From NCBI GenBank assembly GCA_029203165.1, contig CP119308.1:3534001-3598000 (forward strand): a stretch of DNA of 64,000 bases. The letters are read 5' to 3'. This DNA comes from Candidatus Microbacterium colombiense. GTDB taxonomy: Bacteria > Actinomycetota > Actinomycetes > Actinomycetales > Microbacteriaceae. Made by a program: the position numbers and the translations under genes. The stretch's first letter is position 1. Each line of letters opens with the position of its first letter. The notes beneath the pieces are model-generated. The model was not told where the DNA came from, made no database searches, and saw only the letters and a list, made by a program, of their open reading frames with translations. Positions 51,253 to 59,698 of this stretch are shown piece by piece.

Positions 51253-51266
51253 TTGGCACGTGCCAA
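51253..51266. promoter_or_regulatory. LacI operator TTGGCACGTGCCAA, copy 2
   Basis: An identical palindrome 66 bp before the LacI start. Together with copy 1 it controls the divergent pair; the 67 bp spacing allows looping. Confidence 0.88.
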
Positions 51267-51331
51267 TCGGTGGGATACTCTGATGCTCGGTCGCGCGTCC
51301 ACCTGCGCGCAACTGAGCAGAAGGAGTAAGG

Positions 51332-52327
51332 ATGCCCGCCAGCGTGAAAGACGTCGCCGCGCTCGCCGGGGTCTCCTCCTCGACCGTCTCGAACTACCTG
51401 AACCACCCGCACGTGCTCGGCGAGGCCAGCCGGGAGCGCGTGCGCGCCGCCATCGACGAGCTGGGCTACGTGCCCAACGAGTCGGCGCGACAGCTGCGCG
51501 CCGGCTCCAGCAAGGCGCTTGCGCTCATCCTGCTCGACGCCTGGCTGCCGTACTTCCACGATCTCTCGCGCGGGGTCGAAGACGTCACGCGCGAGGGCGG
51601 GTGGTCGCTCTTCTTCAGCAACAGCAACCGCGACGGCGAACAGGAGCGCCGCAACATCGAGATGTTCGAAGCGCACCGCGTGCAGGGCATCGTGATCTAT
51701 CCGCTCGACGACGTGGTGCCGCAGCTCGAACGACTCGCCGATCGCGGCATCCGCTCGGTGGTGGTCGGCCCGATCGCCCCCTCGACGAAGGTGGCGTCGG
51801 TTCTGTTCGACGACGTCGGCGGCGGTCGCCTGGCGGGCGAACACCTGCTGTCGATCGGACGCCGACGGATCCTGTTCATCGGCAGCCCCACCGTGAGTCA
51901 GTCGAACGACCGACTGCGCGGGCTGCGCGCCGCCGGCTCGGCGGCATCCGTCTCGGTGCTCGACGTGCAGAACCTCGTCACCGAGGACGGGCTGCGCGCC
52001 GGGGAGCAGATCCTCGCGATGACGCCGGAGGAGCGCCCCGATGCCGTCTTCGCGGCGAACGACATGGTGGCACTCGGCGTGCTCACCGCGCTGTTGCGCC
52101 ACGGCATCCGCGTGCCCGAAGACATCGCGCTGGTCGGATTCGATGATGTCGACCAAGCCCATCAGAGCGTCGTTCCGCTGACGAGCGTGCGTCAACCGGG
52201 GTACGCGATCGGCCGGGCCGCCGGTGCCGCACTGCTGCAACAGCTCGCCGACCCGGGTGCGCCGCCGCCCGCACCGACGCCGTTCTCGGCCGAGCTTGTC
52301 GTACGCGAGTCGACCGTCGGGCGCTGA
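51332..52327 (+). CDS. LacI-family regulator of the epimerase gene
   Basis: A 331-residue repressor: helix-turn-helix VKDVAALAGVSSSTVSNYLN at residues 5-24, hinge YVPNESARQLRAG, sensor with LDAWLPYFHDLSRGVED and FDDVDQAHQSVVPLTSVRQPG. AAGGAG seven bases before the ATG. It contrasts with the other LacI proteins here by its SSSTVSNYLN recognition helix, matching a different operator type. The effector is probably a ketohexose. Confidence 0.87.
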   Translation: MPASVKDVAALAGVSSSTVSNYLNHPHVLGEASRERVRAAIDELGYVPNESARQLRAGSSKALALILLDAWLPYFHDLSRGVEDVTREGGWSLFFSNSNRDGEQERRNIEMFEAHRVQGIVIYPLDDVVPQLERLADRGIRSVVVGPIAPSTKVASVLFDDVGGGRLAGEHLLSIGRRRILFIGSPTVSQSNDRLRGLRAAGSAASVSVLDVQNLVTEDGLRAGEQILAMTPEERPDAVFAANDMVALGVLTALLRHGIRVPEDIALVGFDDVDQAHQSVVPLTSVRQPGYAIGRAAGAALLQQLADPGAPPPAPTPFSAELVVRESTVGR

Positions 52328-52352
52328 CCGGGCCGGGTCTCTCCCGCCGCGC

Positions 52353-52460
52353 GTTCACAACTCCTCAACGAACGCTCGACAGTGGCAGGGAACCTCGCCG
52401 TCACCGCGGAATCTCGCGTCACCTCGCCCGGGCGGTCCCGAGTTTTGAGGAGTTGTGAAC
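52353..52460. repeat. Dispersed palindromic element, family A, copy 3
   Basis: 108 bp between GTTCACAACTCCTCAA and TTGAGGAGTTGTGAAC, in a convergent gap. It includes the core CCGCGGAATC. Confidence 0.88.
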
Positions 52461-52476
52461 AGCCCGCCGCCCGCAC

Positions 52477-52896
52477 CTATGCCGAAGCGTGCCCCACGAC
52501 GCCCTTCCGCAGCAGCGCGTTGCCGTATTTGCGGGTCTCGCCCGTGCGCACCAGGAGGTACGCACTCTTCGCGACCTCGTAATAGGCGAAGCGCTCGACG
52601 AAACGGGTGGTGTCGACCGTGGTCCCGGCGGCCGCCATGAGCTCGTGCTGCACGTCGAGCACGTCCCCGTCGGCCGAGGTCATCAGGTCGATTCCCGGCG
52701 CGTCATCCAGCGGAAGTACGCTGCGGATCGCGGCCACGACGTCCGGGGTCGACGTACCGGGCAGATCGACCACCCGCGCGCCCAGGCCCCAGGCGGGGAA
52801 GTGCGCGTCGGCGATCACGACCGAGTCGGAGTGCCCCATCCGGTCGAGGTGCAGCAGCAGCTCGCCGGTGAGCAGCGGGTTGATTCCTTCGAGCAC
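52477..52896 (-). CDS. fucU: L-fucose mutarotase (FucU/RbsD family)
   Basis: A 139-residue sugar anomer mutarotase. LEGINPLLTGELLLHLDRMGHSDSVVIADAHFP at the N terminus has the conserved His and Asp, and YEVAKSAYLLVRTGE near the end is typical. The GTG at 52896 has GGAG five bases before it. Last gene of the fucD-AKR-fucU operon; FucU rather than RbsD is chosen from the fucose context. Confidence 0.85.
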   Translation of the reverse strand: MLEGINPLLTGELLLHLDRMGHSDSVVIADAHFPAWGLGARVVDLPGTSTPDVVAAIRSVLPLDDAPGIDLMTSADGDVLDVQHELMAAAGTTVDTTRFVERFAYYEVAKSAYLLVRTGETRKYGNALLRKGVVGHASA

Positions 52897-52927
52897 GACG
52901 GCTCCTCTCGTTTCAGCGTGCGGGCGG

Positions 52928-53911
52928 TCACGCGCCCGCGGGGATGAGCCCTTCGGCGGCCAGGTTCTGCCACAGTGCCGCGGGGATCTCGAGCGCCGCG
53001 TACTCCGCGTTCTGCACAAGCTGTGCCGGGCGGCTGCCGCCGACCACGACCGACCGCACTTCGGCGGCCTGCAGCGGGAACTGGATCGCCGCGGCGGGCA
53101 GCGGCACGTCGTGATCGGCGCACACCGCGGCGATCCGCACGAGTCGCTCCCACAGGTCGTCCGGCAACTGCCCATACTCGTAGCGTCCGTCACGTCGCGG
53201 CTCGTTGGAGGCCAGCAGTCCGGAGTTGAACACGGATGCGGCGACGATCCCGGTCCCGGTCTCCCGGCACGCGGGCAGCACGTCGACCGCGGCCGGCTGT
53301 TCGAGCAGGGTGTACCGACCGGCGACCATGATCAGGTCGAGATCCGCCGAACGCACGGAAGCGGCGAGCGCCTCCGACACCATCGAGCCGATGCCGATCG
53401 CGGTCACGCCCCCCTCGTCGCGGAGTTGCTGCATCGCGGGCAGGGCCTCGGCGAGCGCGAGGTCGAGGTCGTGCCGCTCGGGGTCGTGCAGGTAGAGCAG
53501 GTCGATGCGCTCGATGCCCAGCCGCTCGCGCGATTCCTCGACGCTGCGACGGATGCCGTCGGCCGAGAAGTCCCACATGCGCTGCAGGTCGTCGGGAACG
53601 TGGAAGTCGTTCGCGGTGTCGAGGCCGCCCTCGTGGTCCGGGTTCGGCCGCAGAAGTCGGCCGGCCTTGGTCGACAGCACGAACTCGTCACGGGGCTTGG
53701 TCTGCAGGAAGGCGCCGAGCCGGCGCTCCGACAGCCCGAGGCCATAGTGCGGGGCGGTGTCGTAGAAGCGGATGCCGCTCTCCCACGCCGCGTCCAGCAC
53801 GGCCCAGGCCTCGTCGTCACTGAGCGGCCGGAACAGGTTGCCGACGTTCGCGGCCCCGTATCCGAGCGTAGGCACGTCGAGGCGGGGCGCGCGGGGTTCA
53901 GGCGACGACAT
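52928..53911 (-). CDS. Aldo/keto reductase, probable L-fucose 1-dehydrogenase
   Basis: A 327-residue AKR barrel. Catalytic tetrad Asp and Tyr in RFYDTAPHYGLGLSE near 48-56, Lys in LSTKAGRLL near 82, His in YLHDP near 142. It resembles D-threo-aldose/L-fucose dehydrogenases, which oxidise L-fucose to L-fuconolactone. It overlaps fucD by 14 bases at its start. Confidence 0.82.
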   Translation of the reverse strand: MSSPEPRAPRLDVPTLGYGAANVGNLFRPLSDDEAWAVLDAAWESGIRFYDTAPHYGLGLSERRLGAFLQTKPRDEFVLSTKAGRLLRPNPDHEGGLDTANDFHVPDDLQRMWDFSADGIRRSVEESRERLGIERIDLLYLHDPERHDLDLALAEALPAMQQLRDEGGVTAIGIGSMVSEALAASVRSADLDLIMVAGRYTLLEQPAAVDVLPACRETGTGIVAASVFNSGLLASNEPRRDGRYEYGQLPDDLWERLVRIAAVCADHDVPLPAAAIQFPLQAAEVRSVVVGGSRPAQLVQNAEYAALEIPAALWQNLAAEGLIPAGA

Positions 53912-55193
53912 GCGCGCCCGTCCACGTGTATGCGGCGATGCTGTCGGCCTTCATCTCCATGCTCGTGCCCGGCGCGGTCGGCGCCATGTACGAGCCGCCC
54001 TGAATGTCGGTGGGCCCGACGAAGTGCTCATGCAGGTGGTCGACGAACTCGATCATGCGACCTTCACGCGTGCCGGTGACCGCGACGAAGTCGAACATCG
54101 ACAGGTGCTGCACGGCCTCACACAGTCCGACGCCGCCGGCGTGCGGGCAGACCGGCACACCGAACTTGGCGGCGAGCAGCAGGTTGGCGATGTTCTCGTT
54201 CACCCCGGCCACGCGCACGGCGTCGATCTGCATGACCGAGATGGCCTCGGCCTGCAGCAGCTGCTTGAAGATGACGCGGTTCTGGGCGTGCTCACCGGTG
54301 GCGACACGGATGGGCGCGATGCCGCGGGCGATCTCGGCGTGGCCGAGCACATCGTCGGGGCTCGTGGGCTCCTCGATCCAGGCGGGGTGGAACTCGGCGA
54401 GCGCGTTGACCCACTCGATCGCCTCCGACACCTCCCAGCGCTGGTTCGCGTCGATCGCGATCGGGAAGTCGGGACCGCACACCTCGCGCGCCTTGCGGAA
54501 GCGGCGGATGTCGTCGTCGAGGTCGGCGCCGACCTTGAGCTTGATCTGTGTGAAGCCGTCGGCCATGGCCTCGCGGGCGAGGCGTTCGAGCTTCTCGTCG
54601 GAGTAGCCCAGCCACCCGGGGCTGGTGGTGTAGCCGGGGTAGCCGGTGGCGATCAGTTCGCGCTCGCGCTCGGCGCGGCCAGGCTCGGCGGAGCGCAGGA
54701 TCTCCAGCGCCTCCTCCGGGGTCAGCGCGTTGGTGAGGTAGCGGAAGTCGACCAGGCCGACCAGCTCCTCCGGCGTCATGCGGGCGAGCAGCTGCCACAG
54801 CGGCAGCCCGGCACGCTTGGCCTTGATGTCCCACAGCGCGTTGATGACCGCGCCGATCGCCATGTGCATGACGCCCTTCTCGGGCCCCAGCCAGCGCAGC
54901 TGCGAGTCGCCGATGATGTCGCGGAACGTGCCGCCCATGTCGTCCAGCAGCGGTTCGATCTCGCGCCCGACCAGGTGTCCGGCGAGCGCGTCGATCGCGG
55001 CGACCTGCACGTCGTTGCCGCGGCCGATCGTGAACACGAACGCGTGGCCCTCGATACCGTCATCCGCATCGGTGCGCACGATCACGTAGGCCGCGGAGTA
55101 GTCGGGGTCGGGGTTCATCGCATCCGAGCCGTCGAGACTGAGCGACGTGGGGAAGCGGATGTCGGTGGTGTCGAGTGCGACGATACGGCTCAC
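53898..55193 (-). CDS. fucD: L-fuconate dehydratase
   Basis: A 431-residue enolase-superfamily enzyme that converts L-fuconate to 2-keto-3-deoxy-L-fuconate. KxK base in IKLKVGAD near 218; metal ligands in AIDANQRWE near 247, WIEEPTSPDD near 274 and TGEHAQN near 300; His in CPHAGGVGLCEAVQH near 352. The GTG at 55193 is preceded by GGAGAGGAC. Divergent from the hydrolase gene with a GntR operator between. Confidence 0.92.
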   Translation of the reverse strand: MSRIVALDTTDIRFPTSLSLDGSDAMNPDPDYSAAYVIVRTDADDGIEGHAFVFTIGRGNDVQVAAIDALAGHLVGREIEPLLDDMGGTFRDIIGDSQLRWLGPEKGVMHMAIGAVINALWDIKAKRAGLPLWQLLARMTPEELVGLVDFRYLTNALTPEEALEILRSAEPGRAERERELIATGYPGYTTSPGWLGYSDEKLERLAREAMADGFTQIKLKVGADLDDDIRRFRKAREVCGPDFPIAIDANQRWEVSEAIEWVNALAEFHPAWIEEPTSPDDVLGHAEIARGIAPIRVATGEHAQNRVIFKQLLQAEAISVMQIDAVRVAGVNENIANLLLAAKFGVPVCPHAGGVGLCEAVQHLSMFDFVAVTGTREGRMIEFVDHLHEHFVGPTDIQGGSYMAPTAPGTSMEMKADSIAAYTWTGAHVVA

Positions 55194-55245
55194 GGGGGTC
55201 CTCTCCTGCGCGATCGAAATCTCACGCAGATCTCTTGGAGTGTAA

Positions 55246-55256
55246 ACATCCGATGT
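55246..55256. promoter_or_regulatory. GntR operator ACATCCGATGT
   Basis: An 11 bp palindrome with a central base, in the fucD/hydrolase divergent gap. A second, weaker site occurs before the GntR gene at 58087. Confidence 0.75.
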
Positions 55257-55314
55257 CTATACTGTCAACGAGACAGGCCGCCTCCGAGCGGTCCCCCGAC
55301 GAATCAGGAGAAAC

Positions 55315-56175
55315 ATGAAGTTCGCGCGGCTTGGCGACCCAGGGACCGAGATCCCCGTCCTCCTCGAGGGCGACCGCTACCTCGACCTCCGCTCCCTGAC
55401 ATCCGATGTGAACGGCGATTTCCTGGCCGGCGACTTCCGTGCTCGCGTCGCCGCAGCGCTGGCCGCCGACGAGCTTCCCGAGCTCGAGGATGCCGCATCC
55501 CTCCGCATCGGCGCACCGATCTCCCGGCCGAGCGCCGTGATCTGCATCGGCATGAACTACGCCGCACACGCCGCCGAGTCCGGCTCCGAGCCGCCGACCA
55601 TCCCGATCATCTTCCTCAAGACCCCGAATACCGTGGTCGGCCCGAATGACGCGGTCACGATCCCCCGCGGCAGCGAGAAGACCGACTGGGAGGTCGAGCT
55701 CGGCATCGTCATCGGCGCCCGCGCTGCGTACCTCGACTCCCCCGAGGAGTCGCTCGCCCACGTCGCCGGTTTCGTCGCCGCGAACGACGTCTCCGAGCGC
55801 GCCTTCCAGATGGAGGTGTCGGGCGGCCAGTGGTCGAAGGGCAAGATCGCCCCCGGCTTCAACCCGACAGGTCCCTGGCTGGTCACCCCCGACGAGGTCG
55901 AGCATCAGGCACTCGGCCTGCGCAGTTTCGTCAACGGCGAGCCGCGTCAGGACTCGAACACGAGCGACATGATCTTCACGGTCGAGCACATCGTGCATCA
56001 CCTGTCGCAGTACGTGACCCTGGAGCCGGGTGACCTCATCCTCACCGGCACGCCGCAGGGTGTCGCACTGTCGGGCAAGTACCCCTACCTCGCCGCCGGC
56101 GATGTGGTCGAGATCGAGATCGACGGCCTCGGCCGTCAGCGCCAGGACTTCGTGGCGTGGGAGGCACAGCGATGA
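55315..56175 (+). CDS. 2,4-diketo-3-deoxy-L-fuconate hydrolase (FAH family)
   Basis: A 286-residue fumarylacetoacetase-family hydrolase that gives pyruvate and L-lactate in the known L-fucose route. ICIGMNYAAHAAE near 78, FLKTPNTVVGPND near 98, metal Glu pair in DWEVELGIVIG near 122-126, Asp in AANDVSERAFQ near 160, and LTGTPQGVAL near 243. It is coupled by ATGA to the SDR gene. Confidence 0.88.
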   Translation: MKFARLGDPGTEIPVLLEGDRYLDLRSLTSDVNGDFLAGDFRARVAAALAADELPELEDAASLRIGAPISRPSAVICIGMNYAAHAAESGSEPPTIPIIFLKTPNTVVGPNDAVTIPRGSEKTDWEVELGIVIGARAAYLDSPEESLAHVAGFVAANDVSERAFQMEVSGGQWSKGKIAPGFNPTGPWLVTPDEVEHQALGLRSFVNGEPRQDSNTSDMIFTVEHIVHHLSQYVTLEPGDLILTGTPQGVALSGKYPYLAAGDVVEIEIDGLGRQRQDFVAWEAQR

Positions 56176-56924
56176 CCGCAGCACTGGACGGACTCGTCGC
56201 GATCGTCACGGGCGGAGCCTCCGGGCTCGGCGCCGCGATCGCCCAGAGGCTGCATGCCGACGGCGCGCAGATCGCCGTGCTCGACCGCGACACCACCCAC
56301 GCCGACGAGAAGTTCGCCGCATTCACGGCCGACGTCTCGGACCGCGCGAGTGTGGATGCCGCCGTCGCCGCCGTAGCCGAGAGGTTCGGCCGCATCGACA
56401 TCGTCGTGAACAATGCGGGCATCGGCGCGCAGGGCGACATCGCCGCGAACGACGACGACGAGTGGGCGCGTGTGCTGTCGATCAACGTCACCGGCATCGC
56501 CCGCGTGACCGCGGCGGCACTGCCGTGGCTGCGCGAGTCGCCCTCCGCGGCGATCTGCAACACGGCATCCATCGCCTCCACCACCGGGCTGCCGCTGCGC
56601 GCGCTCTACAGTGCGTCGAAGGGGGCCGTGTCGGCGCTCACCCGCGCGATGGCCACCGATCACCTGCGCGAGGGCATCCGCGTCAACGCCGTGAACCCCG
56701 GCACCGCCGACACCCCGTGGGTCGGACGACTGCTGGACACGGCATCCGACCCCGCCGCCGAACGTGCCGCGCTGGCCGCCCGTCAGCCGCATGGCCGTCT
56801 GGTCAGCCCGGACGAGGTCGCCGGCGCCGTCGCCTACCTGGTGTCGCCGGCATCCGGCTCGACCACCGGCACCTTCCTCGAGGTCGACGGCGGCATGGCC
56901 CGTCTGCGCCTGCGTCCCGAGTAG
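56172..56924 (+). CDS. 2-keto-3-deoxy-L-fuconate dehydrogenase (SDR)
   Basis: A 250-residue classical SDR: TGGASGLGAAIA at residues 14-25, VNNAGIG near 81, catalytic Ser in NTASIAS near 135 and YSASK near 149. It oxidises the 2-keto-3-deoxy acid at C4 in the fucose pathway. The ATG at 56172 overlaps the hydrolase stop. Confidence 0.88.
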   Translation: MTAALDGLVAIVTGGASGLGAAIAQRLHADGAQIAVLDRDTTHADEKFAAFTADVSDRASVDAAVAAVAERFGRIDIVVNNAGIGAQGDIAANDDDEWARVLSINVTGIARVTAAALPWLRESPSAAICNTASIASTTGLPLRALYSASKGAVSALTRAMATDHLREGIRVNAVNPGTADTPWVGRLLDTASDPAAERAALAARQPHGRLVSPDEVAGAVAYLVSPASGSTTGTFLEVDGGMARLRLRPE

Positions 56925-56971
56925 CCCGCGACGCCCCGTCGCACGCCCGCGGCTTCGCCCGACCCGACGGA

Positions 56972-57022
56972 TTTGGCACCTGTTGTCGCTCTGAGCACGC
57001 CACAACGACAACAGGTGTCACA
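56972..57022. repeat. 51 bp palindrome, family B, copy 3
   Basis: Arms TTTGGCACCTGTTGTCG and CGACAACAGGTGTCACA, total 51 bp, same as at 46064 and 46138. It lies in a convergent gap. Confidence 0.85.
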
Positions 57023-57045
57023 TCCACCTGCACTCACCCGACGCA

Positions 57046-57062
57046 GTTGGCGCCTGTTGTCG
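57046..57062. repeat. Family B half element
   Basis: GTTGGCGCCTGTTGTCG is a full left arm, 10 bp before the lactonase stop codon. The right arm expected at 57080-57096 is missing; coding sequence occupies it. Confidence 0.75.
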
Positions 57063-57071
57063 CCACACGCC

Positions 57072-58040
57072 TCAGCCGCGCAACCACCCCAGGATGCCGC
57101 GGCGGCGCGGCGCCGGATCGGTGAACACCGACGGGCGCGCGTCGGTCCGGTAGAAGCTCTCAGCGTTGCCCCACAGGATCGCATCGACGTCGAGGTCGCG
57201 AGACTGCGCCCAGCCGATCACGGCATCCGCCCACCGCGTGCGCCCGTTCGGCTGGTACGTGGCAGATCCGTCGGCCGGAGCGTGCGGGTCGCCGTCCTCC
57301 GCGGGACCGATCACCGACACCGGCCAGTCGCTGCCCCACAGGAGCCGCTCCGCGCCGAACGCGTCGGCCGCGGCATCCAGGAACGGCTCGAACTGCTCGG
57401 TCGTCCAGTCGCCACCGGCCTCACCCGGAAGCCCCGAGAGCTTGCAGAAGACCTCGGGATGCCGCGCCAGCTCGTCGAGATCACGCAGCCACGCCGTCGC
57501 GGGCGCCACCGGAGCATCCGCCGTGCCGACCTCGGGTTTGCCGAGGTGGTCGAGCACGATCCGCAGCTCCGGGATCGCTCCGGCCAGACGCGCGAGCTCG
57601 GGCAACTGCTCCGCCCGCACGCACGCGTCGAAGGTCCAGCCGTGCGCCGCGACCTCACGCGCCCCGGTGACGAACGCGGCCGACACCGCCGTCCCGTCGG
57701 GTTCGCCTTGCAGGTTGTGCCGCACTCCGGTGACGAGCGGCTCGGCGGCGAGCCCCTCCAGGTGGGCGGTCGTGTCGGTGCCGCGGTCGAGGCGCACGCC
57801 GGCGACGATGCCCACGACGCCCAGCTGTTCGGCCATTCCGGCCACCCATCGCACCTCATCGAGGAAGTCGTCCTCGACCGTCTCCGCCTGCACGAACACG
57901 CACTTCTCGACCGAGGCGCGCTCCACACGGGCGTGCGCCAGCTCGGTGTCGGCGAAGCGCCAGGCGAGGGCACCCTCGAGCCACGTGTACCGGAGGACCT
58001 CCGGATCCCAGAGATGCAGGTGTGAATCGAGAACGCGCAT
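57072..58040 (-). CDS. L-fuconolactonase (amidohydrolase family)
   Basis: A 322-residue amidohydrolase-2 type lactonase. HxH in DSHLHLWDP at residues 5-13, His near 108, His in VLDHLGKPE near 170 and Asp in WGSDWPVS near 245. It opens L-fucono-1,5-lactone to L-fuconate. The ATG at 58040 gives the usual MRVLDSHLHLWD start. Divergent from its GntR regulator. Confidence 0.88.
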   Translation of the reverse strand: MRVLDSHLHLWDPEVLRYTWLEGALAWRFADTELAHARVERASVEKCVFVQAETVEDDFLDEVRWVAGMAEQLGVVGIVAGVRLDRGTDTTAHLEGLAAEPLVTGVRHNLQGEPDGTAVSAAFVTGAREVAAHGWTFDACVRAEQLPELARLAGAIPELRIVLDHLGKPEVGTADAPVAPATAWLRDLDELARHPEVFCKLSGLPGEAGGDWTTEQFEPFLDAAADAFGAERLLWGSDWPVSVIGPAEDGDPHAPADGSATYQPNGRTRWADAVIGWAQSRDLDVDAILWGNAESFYRTDARPSVFTDPAPRRRGILGWLRG

Positions 58041-58058
58041 GCGACCATCCTGCCTCAG

Positions 58059-58069
58059 ACATCCGATCA
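58059..58069. promoter_or_regulatory. GntR operator ACATCCGATCA
   Basis: It matches ACATCCGATGT at 9 of 11, between the lactonase and GntR starts (58040/58087). Confidence 0.6.
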
Positions 58070-58086
58070 ATGGCTAGGATGACGCC

Positions 58087-58764
58087 ATGGCTGTGACTGA
58101 CGAGGCGATCGAGAAGATCAAGGCGATGATCGTGTCGGGCGAGCTCGCACCCGGCGATCGACTCCCGCCCGAGAAGGAACTCTCCGAGCGTCTCGGGCTC
58201 TCCCGCAACTCCATGCGCGAGGCCGTGAAGGCGCTCGAGGTCATCCGCGTGCTCGACGTGCGACGGGGCGACGGCACCTATGTCACCAGCCTGGAGCCGC
58301 ACCTGCTGCTCGAGGCGATCTCCTTCGTGGTCGACATGCACGACGACGACTCGCTGCTCGAGATCTTCGCGGTTCGCCGGATGCTGGAGTCGCAGGCGAC
58401 CGGACTCGCTGCGACGCTCGGCACCGACGACGAGATCGCGGAACTCGTCGGAGAGGTCGCCGGCATCGACGCCGCGGTGAGCCTCGACGAACTGGTCGAT
58501 CACGACATCCGCTTCCACCGCGAGATCGTGCGCATGGCGGGCAACGCATACCTCGCGAGCCTGATCGAGAACCTCAGCAGTCAGACCGTCCGCGCCCGTG
58601 TGTGGCGCGGACTCACCGAGGGCGGCGCGGTCGAGCGCACCCTCTCGGAGCATCACGCCATCGCCGATGCGATCGCCCAGCACGACTCGGCGCTCGCGAC
58701 CTCGCTCGCCACGGCGCACATCGCCGGGGTCGAGCGGTGGCTGCGGCAGGCGGCGTCCGCCTAG
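58087..58764 (+). CDS. FadR-type GntR regulator of the L-fucose genes
   Basis: A 225-residue regulator: winged helix (about 5-72, PPEKELSERLGLSRNSMREAVKALE), FCD sensor (about 80-220) with DIRFHREIVRMAGN and SEHHAIADAI metal ligands. Its position, divergent from lactonase, and shared ACATCSGATGT motifs mark it as the fucose-pathway regulator; effector likely L-fuconate or a keto-deoxy acid. Confidence 0.85.
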   Translation: MAVTDEAIEKIKAMIVSGELAPGDRLPPEKELSERLGLSRNSMREAVKALEVIRVLDVRRGDGTYVTSLEPHLLLEAISFVVDMHDDDSLLEIFAVRRMLESQATGLAATLGTDDEIAELVGEVAGIDAAVSLDELVDHDIRFHREIVRMAGNAYLASLIENLSSQTVRARVWRGLTEGGAVERTLSEHHAIADAIAQHDSALATSLATAHIAGVERWLRQAASA

Positions 58765-58779
58765 GCAGGCGCGTCCGCG

Positions 58780-58887
58780 GTTCATAACTCCTCAAGAGTT
58801 TGCCCCGGGGCTCACCCCGGCCGCACAGAGCCGCGGAATCACGCCACCTCTCCCGGAGGCGTGCGCGACCGTTGAGGAGTTATGAAC
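58780..58887. repeat. Dispersed palindromic element, family A, copy 4
   Basis: 108 bp between GTTCATAACTCCTCAA and TTGAGGAGTTATGAAC, convergent gap. It contains GCCGCGGAATCACG. It shares the A/T arm variant with copy 1. Confidence 0.88.
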
Positions 58888-58912
58888 GCACGCGACGCGA
58901 GAGTCGCAGCGC

Positions 58913-59575
58913 TCAGGCCCCGAGGCGCACCATCGCGGCGTCGAACTCGGCCGCCGAGCTGTCGCTGACGTCGTGGAACAGCACCTGCTCGATCACGTCG
59001 GGCGCTGCGGTGAAGTACGGAACTCCGGCCAGGCGCAGCCCGGTGATGTCATCCGCAGAGCGCAGCGATGCCGCAAGCACGTTCGATCCGCTGCCGGCGC
59101 ACACCTCCTGCATGCGCGCGATCACGTGGTCGCCGTCGATCCCCGCATCCCGCATCCGTCCGAGGTACGGCGCGATGTACTGGGCACCGATCGAGGCGCA
59201 CGCCAGCGCCTGCGCGATCGAGTACACGGCGGTGACGAGCACGGTCGCGCCGTCGCGGACCAGAGCGGATGCCGCCGCGAAGCCGTCGGCCGTCGCCGGC
59301 ACCTTCACCGCCACCCGGTCGCCGAGCGCGCGGATGCCCTCGGCGTTGCGCAGGAAGGATGCCGTGCCTCCTCCCCAGGTCTGGAAGAAGATCTCCTCCG
59401 CGCCTTCCGCTTCCCACCGCGCATAGAGGTCGGGGATCTCGGCCGCCGTGCGACCTCCCCGTTCGAGGATCGTGGGGTTCGTGGTCACGCCGTGCACCAC
59501 GCCGGCGGCGAGCAGTCGCGAGACGCGATCCAGGTCGGCGCTGTCGACGTAGAGGCGGGGTGCGATCGCAGGCAT
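58913..59575 (-). CDS. Transaldolase/fructose-6-phosphate aldolase-type protein (FSA/TalC-like)
   Basis: A 220-residue short transaldolase. YVDSADLDRVSRLLAAGVVHGVTTNPTIL at residues 9-37 and the Schiff-base Lys in RVAVKVPAT near 90 identify the family. The size matches FSA/TalC (about 220) rather than long transaldolases. AAGGAG before the ATG. Divergent from rbsK with a strong GntR operator between. Cleavage of a ketohexose phosphate or free ketose transfer are both possible. Confidence 0.87.
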   Translation of the reverse strand: MPAIAPRLYVDSADLDRVSRLLAAGVVHGVTTNPTILERGGRTAAEIPDLYARWEAEGAEEIFFQTWGGGTASFLRNAEGIRALGDRVAVKVPATADGFAAASALVRDGATVLVTAVYSIAQALACASIGAQYIAPYLGRMRDAGIDGDHVIARMQEVCAGSGSNVLAASLRSADDITGLRLAGVPYFTAAPDVIEQVLFHDVSDSSAAEFDAAMVRLGA

Positions 59576-59592
59576 CGGGTCTCCTTGCAGGC

Positions 59593-59610
59593 AACCTGTC
59601 GTTACAGGTT
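59593..59610. promoter_or_regulatory. GntR operator AACCTGTCGTTACAGGTT
   Basis: An 18 bp palindrome with one mismatched pair, between tal and rbsK; the best copy of the ACCTGTNATNACAGGT motif. Confidence 0.88.
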
Positions 59611-59620
59611 CGGCTTCGGC

Positions 59621-59636
59621 TAATGTAATGACAGCC
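59621..59636. promoter_or_regulatory. Second GntR site TAATGTAATGACAGCC
   Basis: It shares the TGTNATNACAG core of the motif, 27 bp from the first, nearer to rbsK. Confidence 0.6.
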
Positions 59637-59698
59637 GCCGACGATGTCAAAGACACCGATGGCGCGCACGCATGCTGTCGAAGAAGATCAGGAGCGAC

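Noticed and set aside
58913..59575. Sulfoquinovose transaldolase (sulfo-TAL) pathway
   Set aside because: There is no sulfoquinovosidase, sulfolactaldehyde enzyme or sulfonate exporter in the window. A short FSA-type transaldolase alone is not evidence.
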